Assembly (NCBI GenBank): GCA_016290725.1
Contig: JAEEUZ010000004.1
Coordinates: forward strand, 1-42,177
Length of the DNA: 42,177 nucleotides
Source of the DNA: Bacteroidales bacterium
GTDB lineage: Bacteria > Bacteroidota > Bacteroidia > Bacteroidales > UBA932
Direction of reading: 5' to 3'
A model generated the notes under the pieces. That model worked only from the letters and a program-made list of their open reading frames with translations, had not been told where the DNA came from and ran no database searches. Within the stretch, counting starts at the first letter, position 1. The number at the start of each line of letters is the position of its first letter. The position numbers and the translations under genes were made by a program. Positions 16,817 to 25,480 of the stretch are shown in pieces.

Positions 16817-16912
16817 AAAAACCCGAACCATTCGTCGGAGTCGGACAAAACTTTTCGACGGCATTTTTTAGCCTAGAAAAGTTTTAGTCCGCGGAGACAG
16901 GTTCGGGTTTTT
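16817..16912 (-). terminator. ppdK terminator with a repeat nested in its loop
   Basis: AAAAACCCGAACC (16817-16829) pairs perfectly over 13 bp with GGTTCGGGTTTTT (16900-16912). Read on the minus strand it begins 6 nt after the ppdK stop and ends in a T tract, so it is an intrinsic terminator. The ~70-nt loop is almost wholly filled by a copy of repeat family A, itself a hairpin. Because the stem is symmetric, with A/T runs on both sides, it could act in both directions. Confidence 0.7.
16836..16900. repeat. Repeat family A copy in the ppdK-folC intergene
   Basis: 65-bp palindromic unit with arms GGACAAAACTTTTC and GAAAAGTTTTAGTCC. It differs from the folC copy mainly in one T of the left arm and in the spacer between the arms. 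The outer ends, CGGAGTC and CGGAGACAG, also match those of the folC copy closely. Confidence 0.75.
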
Positions 16913-16917
16913 AAAAA

Positions 16918-19641
16918 TTAGCTCTGTGCAATCTGTGCCTGGGCGGCTGCCAGACGTGCGATAGGCACGCGGAACGGCGAGCAGGACACATAGTCGATGC
17001 CGATGGTGTTGAAGAACTCGATGGACTTGGGATCGCCACCGTGTTCGCCGCAGATACCGCACTGCAGTTCCTTGCGATGGGAACGGCCCTTCTCCACACC
17101 AATCTTCACCAACTGGCCCACGGCCTTGGTGTCGATGGTCTGGAACGGATCCGCATCCAGGATCTTGTTGCCGAGATAGTCGCCCATGAAGGTGCCGATA
17201 TCGTCACGGCTGAAGCCGAAGGTCATCTGGGTGAGGTCGTTCGTGCCGAAGCTGAAGAACTGGGCCTCGCGAGCCATACGGTCTGCGGTGAGGGCTGCGC
17301 GGGGGATTTCGATCATCGTACCGAACTGGTAGTCGATGAGGGCGCCCTGCTGTGCCTGGACCTCTGCCTTGATCTTCTCGCAGATTGCCTTCTGGAAGCT
17401 GAGCTCACGTGCACTGATGGTGACGGGGATCATGATTTCCGGATGCGGGTGCAGGCCTTCCTTCTGGAGTTCTGCGGTTGCGGTGAAGATTGCACGGTAC
17501 TGGGTTTCCGCAATCAGAGGGAAGGAAACGTGCAGACGTACGCCGCGGTGACCCATCATGGGGTTAACCTCGTGCAGGCTTTCGCCACGCTTCTCCACTT
17601 CCTTCACGCTGATGCCAAGATCCTTTGCAAGCTCTTTCTTCTTCTCCTCGCCCTGAGGCACGAACTCGTGCAGAGGGGGATCCAGAAGACGGAACACGAC
17701 GGGCTTGCCGTCCATAACGCGGAGGGTTTCCTTAACCGCAGCCTTCATGAAGGGCTCCAGTTCTGCGAGTGCGCTCTTGCGCTCCTCGTCGGTGTCGCAG
17801 AGGATCATCTTGCGGAGTTTGGACAGAGGGAGTTCGGAATTCCTGCCGTAGAACATGTGCTCGATACGGAAGAGGCCGATACCCTGGGCGCCGAACTTCA
17901 GTGCGCGGGCTGCATCCTCCGGAGTATCTGCATTGGTGCGGATGCCGAGTTTGCGGAACTTGTCGCACATGCCCATGAATTTGGCAAACAGAGGATTCTC
18001 GCTGGCGTCCATGGTCTCGATGGCACCTTCGTACACAAGGCCCTTGGCGCCGTTAAGGCTCAGCCACTCGCCCTCCTTGAAGGACTTGTCGATGCCGGCG
18101 AACTTAACGGTCTTGTCCTTGAAGTTGATCTTCAGGGCGTCGCAGCCCACGATGCAGCACTTGCCCCAGCCACGGGCCACGAGGGCTGCGTGGGAGGTCA
18201 TGCCGCCGCGCTCTGTGAGGATACCCACGGAGGCGTGCATTCCGTCGATGTCTTCAGGGGAAGTTTCCTCACGGACGAGGATGCACTTCTTGCCTGCCTT
18301 TGCATATTCGATTGCATCTTCGGAAGTGAAGACGATCTGGCCCACGGCGCCGCCCGGAGATGCGGGCAGACCCTGTGCGAGCACAGCGGCCTTCTTTTCG
18401 GAAGCGGGATCCAGGATGGGGTGAAGAACCTCGTCCAGCTGGGCGGGGCTTACCCTCATGACGGCGGTCTTGTCGTCGATGAGGCCTTCATCCACCATAT
18501 CCACCGCCATCTGCAGGGCGGCCAGGCCGGTGCGCTTGCCGATACGGCACTGCAGCATCCACAGCTTGCCTTCCTGGATGGTGAACTCGATGTCCTGCAT
18601 GTCCTTGAAGTGGTCTTCCAGGTGTTTGCGGATATCGTCCAGCTCTTTATAAACCTCCGGCATTGCCTTCTCCAGAGATGCCAGGTTCTTGTTCTTCTCG
18701 CTCTTGGTGGCCTCGTTCAGGGGGTTCGGGGTGCGGATACCTGCAACCACGTCTTCACCCTGGGCGTTGATGAGCCATTCTCCGTAGAACTTGTTGTCGC
18801 CATTTGCAGGGTTACGGGAGAATGCCACGCCGGTTGCGGAGGTGTCTCCCATGTTGCCGAACACCATGGACTGAACGTTCACGGCTGTGCCCCAGTCATC
18901 GGGAATGTGCTCGATCTGGCGGTAGCGGATAGCGCGCTTGCCGTTCCAGCTCTTGAACACGCCGCCGATGGAACCCCAGAGCTGTGCCTTCGCATCGTCC
19001 GGGAATTCTACGCCTAGGACTTCCTTGATGCGCAGCTTGAAGGCCTCTGCAAGGTCTTTCAGCTGCTCTGCGGTGAGCTCTGTGTCGCTCTTGTAGCCGT
19101 TGGCCTTCTTGACATCGTCCATCATGCGGTCCAGCTGCTGGCGGATGCCCTGGCCGTCGGCGGGTTCAATGCCTTCAGCCTTCTCCATCACAACGTCGGA
19201 ATACATCATGATGAGGCGGCGGTATGCGTCATATACGAAACGGGGGTTGCCGGTTTTCTCGATGAGGCCGGGGATGGTGGCCGAGCAAAGGCCGATATTG
19301 AGGATGGTGTCCATCATGCCGGGCATGGAGCTGCGTGCACCGGAGCGGCAGGATACGAGGAGGGGATCCTTGGGGTCGCCGAATTTCTTGCCCATGATTT
19401 TCTCGGTGGCCTCGAGTGCGGCTGCAACTTCGGTCCTGAGTTCAGGGGTGTAGCCGCCGCCCAGCCTGTAGTATTCCGTGCAGCATTCGGTGGTGATGGT
19501 GAAACCGGCGGGAACCGGCATTCCAAGGAGGTTCATTTCAGCCAGGTTGGCACCCTTGCCACCCAGCAGCTCGCGCATCTTGCCATTGCCTTCGGCGTGC
19601 TTGGCGCCAAAGCGATAGACTCTTTTCTTGATTTCTGCCAT
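16918..19641 (-). CDS. ppdK: Pyruvate, phosphate dikinase
   Basis: 907 residues, full length for the family. It interconverts pyruvate + ATP + Pi with PEP + AMP + PPi, in anaerobes often in the glycolytic direction to gain ATP from PPi. Seen in order: the nucleotide-binding N-terminus (GGKGANLAEMNLLGMPVPAG), PGMMDTILNIG, GDTSATGVAFSRNPANG, the phosphohistidine loop ERGGMTSHAALVARGWG with catalytic His484, and the C-terminal TIM barrel with ELQCGICGEHGGDP, whose Cys864 is the family's acid/base residue. The C-terminus VSCSPFRVPIARLAAAQ is intact. It has its own promoter (consensus -7 box, -33 TTG) with a ~36-nt leader and its own terminator, so it is probably monocistronic with some read-through to folC. 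A 658-codon frame on the opposite strand is a shadow. Confidence 0.98.
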   Translation of the reverse strand: MAEIKKRVYRFGAKHAEGNGKMRELLGGKGANLAEMNLLGMPVPAGFTITTECCTEYYRLGGGYTPELRTEVAAALEATEKIMGKKFGDPKDPLLVSCRSGARSSMPGMMDTILNIGLCSATIPGLIEKTGNPRFVYDAYRRLIMMYSDVVMEKAEGIEPADGQGIRQQLDRMMDDVKKANGYKSDTELTAEQLKDLAEAFKLRIKEVLGVEFPDDAKAQLWGSIGGVFKSWNGKRAIRYRQIEHIPDDWGTAVNVQSMVFGNMGDTSATGVAFSRNPANGDNKFYGEWLINAQGEDVVAGIRTPNPLNEATKSEKNKNLASLEKAMPEVYKELDDIRKHLEDHFKDMQDIEFTIQEGKLWMLQCRIGKRTGLAALQMAVDMVDEGLIDDKTAVMRVSPAQLDEVLHPILDPASEKKAAVLAQGLPASPGGAVGQIVFTSEDAIEYAKAGKKCILVREETSPEDIDGMHASVGILTERGGMTSHAALVARGWGKCCIVGCDALKINFKDKTVKFAGIDKSFKEGEWLSLNGAKGLVYEGAIETMDASENPLFAKFMGMCDKFRKLGIRTNADTPEDAARALKFGAQGIGLFRIEHMFYGRNSELPLSKLRKMILCDTDEERKSALAELEPFMKAAVKETLRVMDGKPVVFRLLDPPLHEFVPQGEEKKKELAKDLGISVKEVEKRGESLHEVNPMMGHRGVRLHVSFPLIAETQYRAIFTATAELQKEGLHPHPEIMIPVTISARELSFQKAICEKIKAEVQAQQGALIDYQFGTMIEIPRAALTADRMAREAQFFSFGTNDLTQMTFGFSRDDIGTFMGDYLGNKILDADPFQTIDTKAVGQLVKIGVEKGRSHRKELQCGICGEHGGDPKSIEFFNTIGIDYVSCSPFRVPIARLAAAQAQIAQS

Positions 19642-19683
19642 AGTAAAGTATAGGTTTTAAATATTTTTTCTGTTAAAGCGGTG

Positions 19684-19714
19684 CAAATTTACGATTTTTT
19701 TCGCTCGATTACAA
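19684..19714 (-). promoter_or_regulatory. ppdK promoter (-33 TTG, -7 TAAATTTG)
   Basis: On the minus strand TTG (19714-19712), a 20-nt spacer and TAAATTTG (19691-19684) match the Bacteroides -33/-7 pattern. The box ends 42 nt before the ppdK ATG. It overlaps the last codons and stop of phoH by a few bases. Confidence 0.65.
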
Positions 19715-21028
19715 TAGTTTCGCGGCTATCTCCGAAAGCTCGGAACGCTCTCCCTTAAGCAGCACCACGTGCTGGAAAAGGGGCTGCCCGGACATCTTTT
19801 CTCCCAGGTGGGCCAGGCCGTTGGACCACTGGTCCAGATAGGGCTGGTCTATCTGATAGGGATCCCCCGTAAACACCATCTTGGTGCCTTCGCCGGCGCG
19901 GGTGATGATGGTTTTCACCTCGTGCGGGGTGAGGTTCTGGGCCTCGTCCACGATGAAGTACACCTTGCCGAGTGAACGGCCGCGGATATATGCCAGGGGT
20001 GAAATCACCAGTTTCTCCTCCCTCATCATGGCCTCTATCTTCTGGGCCTGCTTGGAACCGGGTTTGAAATGGTGGCGGATAACGTCCAGATTATCCATGA
20101 GGGGCTGCACATAGGGGCCCATCTTGCTCTTCTGGTCTCCTGGCAGGAAGCCGATGTCCTGGCCGCCCAGCACCACGGTGGGGCGGGACAGGATAATCTG
20201 GTCGTAGTCTGCCGCCTGCTCCAGTGCAGCGGCGAGGGCTATGAGGGTTTTGCCCGTTCCGGCGCCGCCGGTTAGTGATACCAGGGGAATCTCCGGATTG
20301 AGGCAGGCGTCCATGGCGAAGCGCTGCTCAACGTTGCGGGGGCGGATGCCATAGGCCTCGCGGCTCTTAACCAGCACGATTTTGCCTTTGCGTGCATCGT
20401 AGCGCGCGGGAATTGAACTGTCCCCGAAGGCAAGGTTGTAAAGTTGGTTGGGAGCGGGCTCCTTCTTGCCGGCCTTCTTCCAGGGAATCGCGCACTCGGG
20501 GCCGTAGGACAGGGTTTGGAGCTCCTTGATGGGAATGCCTTCGGTTATAACCTCACGCTCAAAGGGAAGGGTTTCTTCCACGCGGTCGTGCATGTAGTCC
20601 TGGGCTATCATTCCGGCGGCCTTTGCCTTGAGCCTGAGGTTGATGTCCTTGGTTACAAGGGCCACGAAACGGTCCGGATTGTTGTCTCTCATCCAGATTG
20701 CGGTGGCGAGGATGCGGTGGTCCGGAATATCGTCACGGAACAGATCCTTCAGTTCGTCCGGGAAGGGATGGCTGGGTTCGAACTTGATGTAACCGAGCTT
20801 CTTTCCGAGGGGAACGCCGCGGGGGCCGAATTCGTTTTTCTCCGAAAGGGCGTTGATTTCCCGCATGAAGGCGCGGGCGTTGAACGACAGGGCGTCGTTG
20901 CCTTTCTTGAACTTGTCCAGTTCCTCGATCACTGCGATGGGAATCACAATGTCATTGTCCTGGAATTGCTTCACCGCCAGGTGGTCGTGAAGGATGATGT
21001 TGGTGTCTAGGACAAATATTTTACTCAT
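19709..21028 (-). CDS. phoH: PIN-domain + PhoH ATPase (PhoH2 type)
   Basis: 439 residues. The N-terminal ~150 residues are a PIN domain (KIFVLDTNIILHD, then PIAVIEELDKFKKGN and ALVTKDINLRLKA, with the expected acidic positions). The C-terminal half is a PhoH P-loop ATPase with Walker A TGGAGTGKT near residues 252-260, Walker B YFIVDEAQN near 357-365, and FTGDPYQID. PhoH2 proteins are known as ATP-dependent RNA helicase/ribonucleases, so a role in RNA turnover is likely. No separate PhoAT-type antitoxin gene stands beside it; the start lies 4 nt after the AIR-synthase-like gene, so it is the last gene of the glyA operon. The gene name follows the family and does not imply phosphate control. 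Confidence 0.95.
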   Translation of the reverse strand: MSKIFVLDTNIILHDHLAVKQFQDNDIVIPIAVIEELDKFKKGNDALSFNARAFMREINALSEKNEFGPRGVPLGKKLGYIKFEPSHPFPDELKDLFRDDIPDHRILATAIWMRDNNPDRFVALVTKDINLRLKAKAAGMIAQDYMHDRVEETLPFEREVITEGIPIKELQTLSYGPECAIPWKKAGKKEPAPNQLYNLAFGDSSIPARYDARKGKIVLVKSREAYGIRPRNVEQRFAMDACLNPEIPLVSLTGGAGTGKTLIALAAALEQAADYDQIILSRPTVVLGGQDIGFLPGDQKSKMGPYVQPLMDNLDVIRHHFKPGSKQAQKIEAMMREEKLVISPLAYIRGRSLGKVYFIVDEAQNLTPHEVKTIITRAGEGTKMVFTGDPYQIDQPYLDQWSNGLAHLGEKMSGQPLFQHVVLLKGERSELSEIAAKLL

Positions 21029-21031
21029 AGG

Positions 21032-22144
21032 TCAGTCTTCTCCCTCCAGGGTATTCAGGAGGGAATTCAGTATTCCTTGTATGTCTGTTTTTGCCGATAA
21101 TTTCACGCCCCTCACCGCATGGGAAGGATGCCCCAGCGGGAAGTAGGCAACGTCCTGCAGGAGGAGTTCCGCGTCTACATAGTCATAGTCTGCATCTGCC
21201 ACCTGCACCACTACGCCGGGGATTTCGCCGAAGAGAACGCGCACGGGGCTTTCCCCGCCATAGGCCTTGCACACCTCCTGGATGGAGATGTCTGCGCCGA
21301 TTCCGCCGGCGGCCATGCGGCGCACCGCGGTTAGAAGGCCTCCGCCGAACACGGTGGCCCCGGCCTTCACCACGCCGTCTTCCACAAGTTCCCGCACAAC
21401 TTCGAAGCAGTCGATGAAATAATCCGCGTCGCCAAGATCCGGCGCTGCGGCAGGGCGGGCGGAAAGCGCTTCTGCGAGAGTGGAGCCGCCAAGGCGGTAT
21501 TCGCAGGTGTCGAACGGGATGTACAGAAGCCAGTCGCTCTCTTCCGGCTGGATGGAACTGGGACAGCGCCTGCGGCGGGATATCCTTGGATTAGCAGTGC
21601 GGTAAGGGAGTTCACGGAAGAGGCTTTCCTCCTCCGCAATCGCATCTTCTTCAGCAACCGTGGTTGCCTTGAAGGAAACGGAAGGAACGCCTTCCGACAC
21701 GGTGTAACGGGATATCTTAACTCCGAGGGTGTCCAAAAATTCACTTGCAGCTTCCACAGAGCCGTAGAACGCGGCAAGGTTGCCCATGGCTTTGCCGTTC
21801 CACTTCCAGTCCGCCTTCAGATTCAGGTCCCCAAGGCGGAAGTGGCCGCTCATCCAGATTGCGTCCAGAAGGGCCTCCGCAATTTTGCCCACGGTGAACT
21901 GGCCGGCATAGGGAAGCGGCAGGCTGCGGCGGATGCCGTCCACGGCATCGGCATACTTGTTAATCCTGGAATCCGAGAAAACTATGTTTCCGGGAGCCGG
22001 GTCCACCCTTTCATCGGCCACGGTGCCGGGATCCCCGTCCGGAGGAAGAGGAGGGTCGATGGTGCAGTCTGCAAGCATGCGTTCCGGGGTGAGCGCCTGA
22101 TGCTGTCCGTCAATTATGTAATGGCTGTACAGGAAATCTGCCAT
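21032..22144 (-). CDS. AIR-synthase (PurM/PurL/ThiL superfamily)-like protein, function unknown
   Basis: 370 residues, no signal peptide. The C-terminal half carries AIRS_C-like features: ATVFGGGLLTAVRRMAAGG (about residues 256-275), GIGADISIQEVCKAYGG, and LFGEIPGVVVQVADADYDYV, close in style to the PurL pattern GGL..A..EMA..G.G / LFGE..G. The N-terminal half has no recognisable ATP-binding signature, so the ancestral synthase activity may be lost. It starts 3 nt after the WG-repeat gene ends and 3 nt separate it from phoH, so it belongs to their operon. PurL proper is ~1200 residues and is ruled out by length; a Bacteroidetes-specific PurL-related protein is the best guess. Confidence 0.6.
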   Translation of the reverse strand: MADFLYSHYIIDGQHQALTPERMLADCTIDPPLPPDGDPGTVADERVDPAPGNIVFSDSRINKYADAVDGIRRSLPLPYAGQFTVGKIAEALLDAIWMSGHFRLGDLNLKADWKWNGKAMGNLAAFYGSVEAASEFLDTLGVKISRYTVSEGVPSVSFKATTVAEEDAIAEEESLFRELPYRTANPRISRRRRCPSSIQPEESDWLLYIPFDTCEYRLGGSTLAEALSARPAAAPDLGDADYFIDCFEVVRELVEDGVVKAGATVFGGGLLTAVRRMAAGGIGADISIQEVCKAYGGESPVRVLFGEIPGVVVQVADADYDYVDAELLLQDVAYFPLGHPSHAVRGVKLSAKTDIQGILNSLLNTLEGED

Positions 22145-22147
22145 AAA

Positions 22148-24052
22148 TCAGTCTTCGGGCTGTATAAAAGGGTCCAGGGCAATAATATCCGAGGATTTCT
22201 TCGCAAACCAGTCGTCTCCAATCCGAACAAGCGCGCTGTCGTCCTTGAAGTCCCTGGCTTCGTAGAAGAGGGGCTGGGTGAAGTACGGGCGGGTGAGGCC
22301 GATATAGCCGCAGGCCACCACCACGGGGGTTTTGGCAACCAGTTCGTCCGGATTTCCGGGGGTGCCGTACACATATTCCGTTGCCACAAGCTCATACATG
22401 GCGATGCCGTTTTCCGCGGCGTCACGCACGTGGGCGTGGAACTGGCAATACTGGCCGCTGGGGCCATAGGACACGACACCGGCATTCACGGTTTCTCCCG
22501 GAGCAACCGGCATCATTTCAAAGGCGCCGTTAATCGACGCACCAAGGAGCACGAACGGCACTCCGGCCCAACTGTGGAAGGTGTAGCGGAGGATGGGGAA
22601 TACCCTGATATCGGCCCTTGCGGGGAATTTCATCGGGATGAACTCCGCCAGGGGTACATCGTCGCCCCAAACTCCCGTTTCCGCAATGACGCCGGCAACG
22701 GGATCGCACTCCATGTTGCCGGTTACGCTGAAGGTGCGTTTTTCTCCCGTTACGGAGTTGTATTCATAAAGCACCCAGAATTCCTCCACGGCATGGAGGA
22801 GGATGTATACCTTCTGTCCGCCGTCCCAGATTCTCACCTGAGGGTCGATGCTCTCGAATTCGTCCTGCAGGACGACATCGGCAAGGCTTGCGCCGCATTT
22901 GAAGCGGATATCCGCGCACTGGTCCGAGGAGCCGTCGAAGCCTTCCGGGATTTCAACGCTCGGAGGCAGATTGCTTGCCATGGTTACGTATTTCTCCTTG
23001 TACGGGAGATTAGCCTTCATCCATTTGGGAAGGATGGTGCTTGCCTCATACTCCTCCGGGCCGAGTTCGTTGAAGAGCCTTTCGTCGTAGTCTGTAATGT
23101 TGTACAGGCCGTCCCCCGCGATGTAGATGCAGGGAATGCCGTCTTTCACCAGGGGAATGTGGCCGATATTTTCCCTGTCCGGGATATCCGCGAATGCGCA
23201 GGGATAGAGTTCCACCCCATCTTCCGTGTAGCGGCCATACATGCCGGATACGGAGGCCACATAGCCAAGATTGTCGTCCCAGAAGATACTGTTGAATGCG
23301 GGAGGAAGCACCTGGGTGCCATCCTGGGTTAAGACGCCCTTGAGCCCGCCCACGTCCACGAGCAGATTCTTGTTGGAAAGGATAGCAATGCGGTCGTACT
23401 GCACGGGGATCACTATTTTCCCGTCCTGGCTTACCAGGCCCGCCTTGTCTTCCTTCTCCACGCCGTAAAGGCCCAATTCCTCAAACCATGACCAGGCGGA
23501 ATACTCCGGGGAGAGAGCCCACTGGCCATTGGTGCCGAGAAGGCCCCACTTGCCTGCGCGGGAAGCCCAAGCATAACCAAGCTCGTTAAATTCTCCCAGT
23601 TCCCCAAGGTTCACCTGAAGGATGTTCCCGGTGAGAACGGGAATCTGGAGCCTTGGGCTCATGATGGAACGTACGCCGATGAGCATTTTGGAAGGGCCGT
23701 TCTGGGCCACCACCAGGGCGTTGTTGTCGAAACGGGAGATGGTATCGAAGTCCGGCTGGATGAGATAGACGTTTTCACGGGTTATGTAGCCCCACTTCCC
23801 TCCTGCCTTGATGCGGGCAACCAGCATGGTTGTGCCGTCCGGGGATGTAACGGAGAAAAAGGACTCCGCCTTGTCGAAAACGGGCTTGATGACAATTTTG
23901 CCGCGTCCGTTCGCATAGCCCCACTTGTTTTTCTTCTGCACGGGGGCAAGGGCCTCGTCCAGATCCCTGAGCGGCTTGAGCTCGGGAACCTGTGCGGATA
24001 CGGTCTGGAGGCCGGTCCACAGCGCAAGGAGCGCGATGAGTATCCGTTTCAT
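22148..24052 (-). CDS. Secreted WG-repeat protein
   Basis: 634 residues with a signal peptide (MKRILIALLALWTGLQTVSA). Residues ~38-290 hold WG repeats: NKWGYANGRGKIVIKPVFDK, GKWGYITRENVYLIQPDFD, GKWGLLGTNGQWALSPEYS, AGLVSQDGKIVIPVQYDRI and KGVLTQDGTQVLPPAFNSI. Such repeats form beta-propeller-like folds and are widespread in Bacteroidetes envelope proteins, with no general function known. The C-terminal ~300 residues (for example YKEKYVTMASNLPPSVEIP and VSYGPSGQYCQFHAHVRD) are not recognised. It lies 15 nt after glyA and 3 nt before the AIR-synthase-like gene, so it is the second gene of a four-gene operon that mixes cytoplasmic and exported products. Confidence 0.88.
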   Translation of the reverse strand: MKRILIALLALWTGLQTVSAQVPELKPLRDLDEALAPVQKKNKWGYANGRGKIVIKPVFDKAESFFSVTSPDGTTMLVARIKAGGKWGYITRENVYLIQPDFDTISRFDNNALVVAQNGPSKMLIGVRSIMSPRLQIPVLTGNILQVNLGELGEFNELGYAWASRAGKWGLLGTNGQWALSPEYSAWSWFEELGLYGVEKEDKAGLVSQDGKIVIPVQYDRIAILSNKNLLVDVGGLKGVLTQDGTQVLPPAFNSIFWDDNLGYVASVSGMYGRYTEDGVELYPCAFADIPDRENIGHIPLVKDGIPCIYIAGDGLYNITDYDERLFNELGPEEYEASTILPKWMKANLPYKEKYVTMASNLPPSVEIPEGFDGSSDQCADIRFKCGASLADVVLQDEFESIDPQVRIWDGGQKVYILLHAVEEFWVLYEYNSVTGEKRTFSVTGNMECDPVAGVIAETGVWGDDVPLAEFIPMKFPARADIRVFPILRYTFHSWAGVPFVLLGASINGAFEMMPVAPGETVNAGVVSYGPSGQYCQFHAHVRDAAENGIAMYELVATEYVYGTPGNPDELVAKTPVVVACGYIGLTRPYFTQPLFYEARDFKDDSALVRIGDDWFAKKSSDIIALDPFIQPED

Positions 24053-24067
24053 AACTCTTGAAGTGGA

Positions 24068-25411
24068 TTAATAGCGGTTCAGCGGGCGCCCTGCCGTCAT
24101 CATGTGCACTTTCCTGCGAACTTTATCCAGGACTGCTTCGTGCTCGCGGCACTGGGCAAGCTGCTCCGGGGTGGGTTCCTTGGCCGTGAGGGCCTCGCTA
24201 TGGGCGCAGGCGCTCTGCAGCACCTGGTCTATAAGTTCCACGATGCTAAGCATATCCTTCTCCTCGAAGCCCCTGGACGTGATTGCAGGGGTGCCGATGC
24301 GAAGGCCGCTGGTTGCGAAAGCGCTGCGGCTGTCGAAGGGAACCATGTTCTTGTTCACGGTTATATCCGCCCTTCCCAGCTCTTTTTCCGCCAGGCGGCC
24401 GGTGAGCTCCGGGAAGCGGGTGCGGAGGTCTATGAGCATGAGGTGATTGTCCGTGCCGCCGGAAATGATCTTGTAGCCCTTCTTCACGAAGGCTTCCGCC
24501 ATGGTTGCGGCGTTGGCCAGCACCTGTTTCTGATACTGTTTGTATTCCGGCTGCATGGCCTCGTAGAAGGATACCGCCTTTGCGGCGATGACGTGCTCCA
24601 GCGGACCGCCCTGGACTCCGGGGAAGACGCTTGAATTGAGCACTGCCGACATTTTCTTGATCTCGCCCTTGGGCGTTGTGAGGCCCATGGGATTGTCGAA
24701 GTCCTTGCCCATAAGGATGATGCCTCCACGGGGACCGCGAAGGGTTTTGTGCGTTGTGGAGGTGACGATATGGGCGTATTTCACAGGGTTCTTCAGAAGG
24801 CCCGCGGCGATAAGGCCGGCGGTGTGGGCCATGTCTATCCACAGGATGGCGCCAACTTCATCGGCAATCTTACGCATGCGCTCATAGTCCCATTCGCGGG
24901 AATAGGCCGATGCGCCGCCGATGATGAGTTTGGGTTTGTGCTCGAGGGCCTTGCGCTCCATGTCGTCATAGTCCACGAGGCCGGTTTTCTCGTCCAGGCC
25001 ATAGGCCACCGGCTTGTACAGGATGCCCGATGCGTTCACGGGAGAGCCGTGGGTGAGATGGCCGCCCATCGACAGGTCCAGCCCCATGAAAACATCCCCG
25101 GGACGCAGCACTGCCATGATTACGGCCATGTTTGCCTGCGCGCCCGAATGGGGCTGCACGTTCGCATATTCCGCGTCGAAAAGCTTGCAGAGGCGGTCTA
25201 TCGCCAACTGCTCTATCTGGTCTACCACCTCGCAGCCGCCATAATAGCGTTTGCCTGGATACCCTTCCGCATACTTGTTCGTGCAGATTGAGCCCATGGC
25301 CTCCAGAACCTGATTGGAGACATAGTTTTCCGATGCGATGAGTTCCAGGCCGGAAGTTTGGCGGTCGTACTCTTTCTTGATAAGGTCGAAGACCTGAAGA
25401 TCCTGTTTCAT
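24068..25411 (-). CDS. glyA: Serine hydroxymethyltransferase
   Basis: 447 residues. It is a PLP enzyme interconverting serine + tetrahydrofolate with glycine + methylene-THF, the main one-carbon entry in the cytoplasm. Seen: [41 protein letters not shown], the PLP-lysine loop [15 protein letters not shown] with Lys222, [16 protein letters not shown], and the C-terminal [16 protein letters not shown]. All key residues look intact; the length is slightly above the usual ~420 because of small inserts near the C-terminus (PTPEQLAQ region). First gene of the operon that ends with phoH; its -7 box TATATTTG (25446-25439) gives a ~20-nt leader. folC, the other folate gene here, is 8 kb away. Confidence 0.98.
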   Translation of the reverse strand: MKQDLQVFDLIKKEYDRQTSGLELIASENYVSNQVLEAMGSICTNKYAEGYPGKRYYGGCEVVDQIEQLAIDRLCKLFDAEYANVQPHSGAQANMAVIMAVLRPGDVFMGLDLSMGGHLTHGSPVNASGILYKPVAYGLDEKTGLVDYDDMERKALEHKPKLIIGGASAYSREWDYERMRKIADEVGAILWIDMAHTAGLIAAGLLKNPVKYAHIVTSTTHKTLRGPRGGIILMGKDFDNPMGLTTPKGEIKKMSAVLNSSVFPGVQGGPLEHVIAAKAVSFYEAMQPEYKQYQKQVLANAATMAEAFVKKGYKIISGGTDNHLMLIDLRTRFPELTGRLAEKELGRADITVNKNMVPFDSRSAFATSGLRIGTPAITSRGFEEKDMLSIVELIDQVLQSACAHSEALTAKEPTPEQLAQCREHEAVLDKVRRKVHMMTAGRPLNRY

Positions 25412-25438
25412 ATCCTTGTTTTAGCGTTTATCAACTTA

Positions 25439-25446
25439 CAAATATA
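25439..25446 (-). promoter_or_regulatory. -7 promoter box (TATATTTG) of glyA
   Basis: The minus strand reads TATATTTG, a consensus match, 27 nt before the glyA ATG. The -33 region is not clear. It shares a 69-bp divergent intergene with the TrmH-family gene. Confidence 0.55.
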
Positions 25447-25467
25447 AAAAATATCCGTGAATTTGCC

Positions 25468-25475
25468 TAACTTTG
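25468..25475 (+). promoter_or_regulatory. -7 promoter box (TAACTTTG) of the TrmH-family gene
   Basis: TAACTTTG fits TAnnTTTG exactly and ends 5 nt before GTG 25481. Its position makes the further-upstream GTG at 25457 an unlikely start and predicts a leaderless or nearly leaderless transcript. Confidence 0.5.
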
Positions 25476-25480
25476 CCACC

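Noticed and set aside
17041..19017. 658-codon open frame on the plus strand
   Set aside because: Antisense to ppdK; His/Ala/Leu/Glu-rich composition typical of reverse-strand shadows, no start signals.
25457..25480. Upstream GTG start of the TrmH-family gene
   Set aside because: A consensus -7 box lies between this codon and GTG 25481, and the extra residues are not expected in the family.
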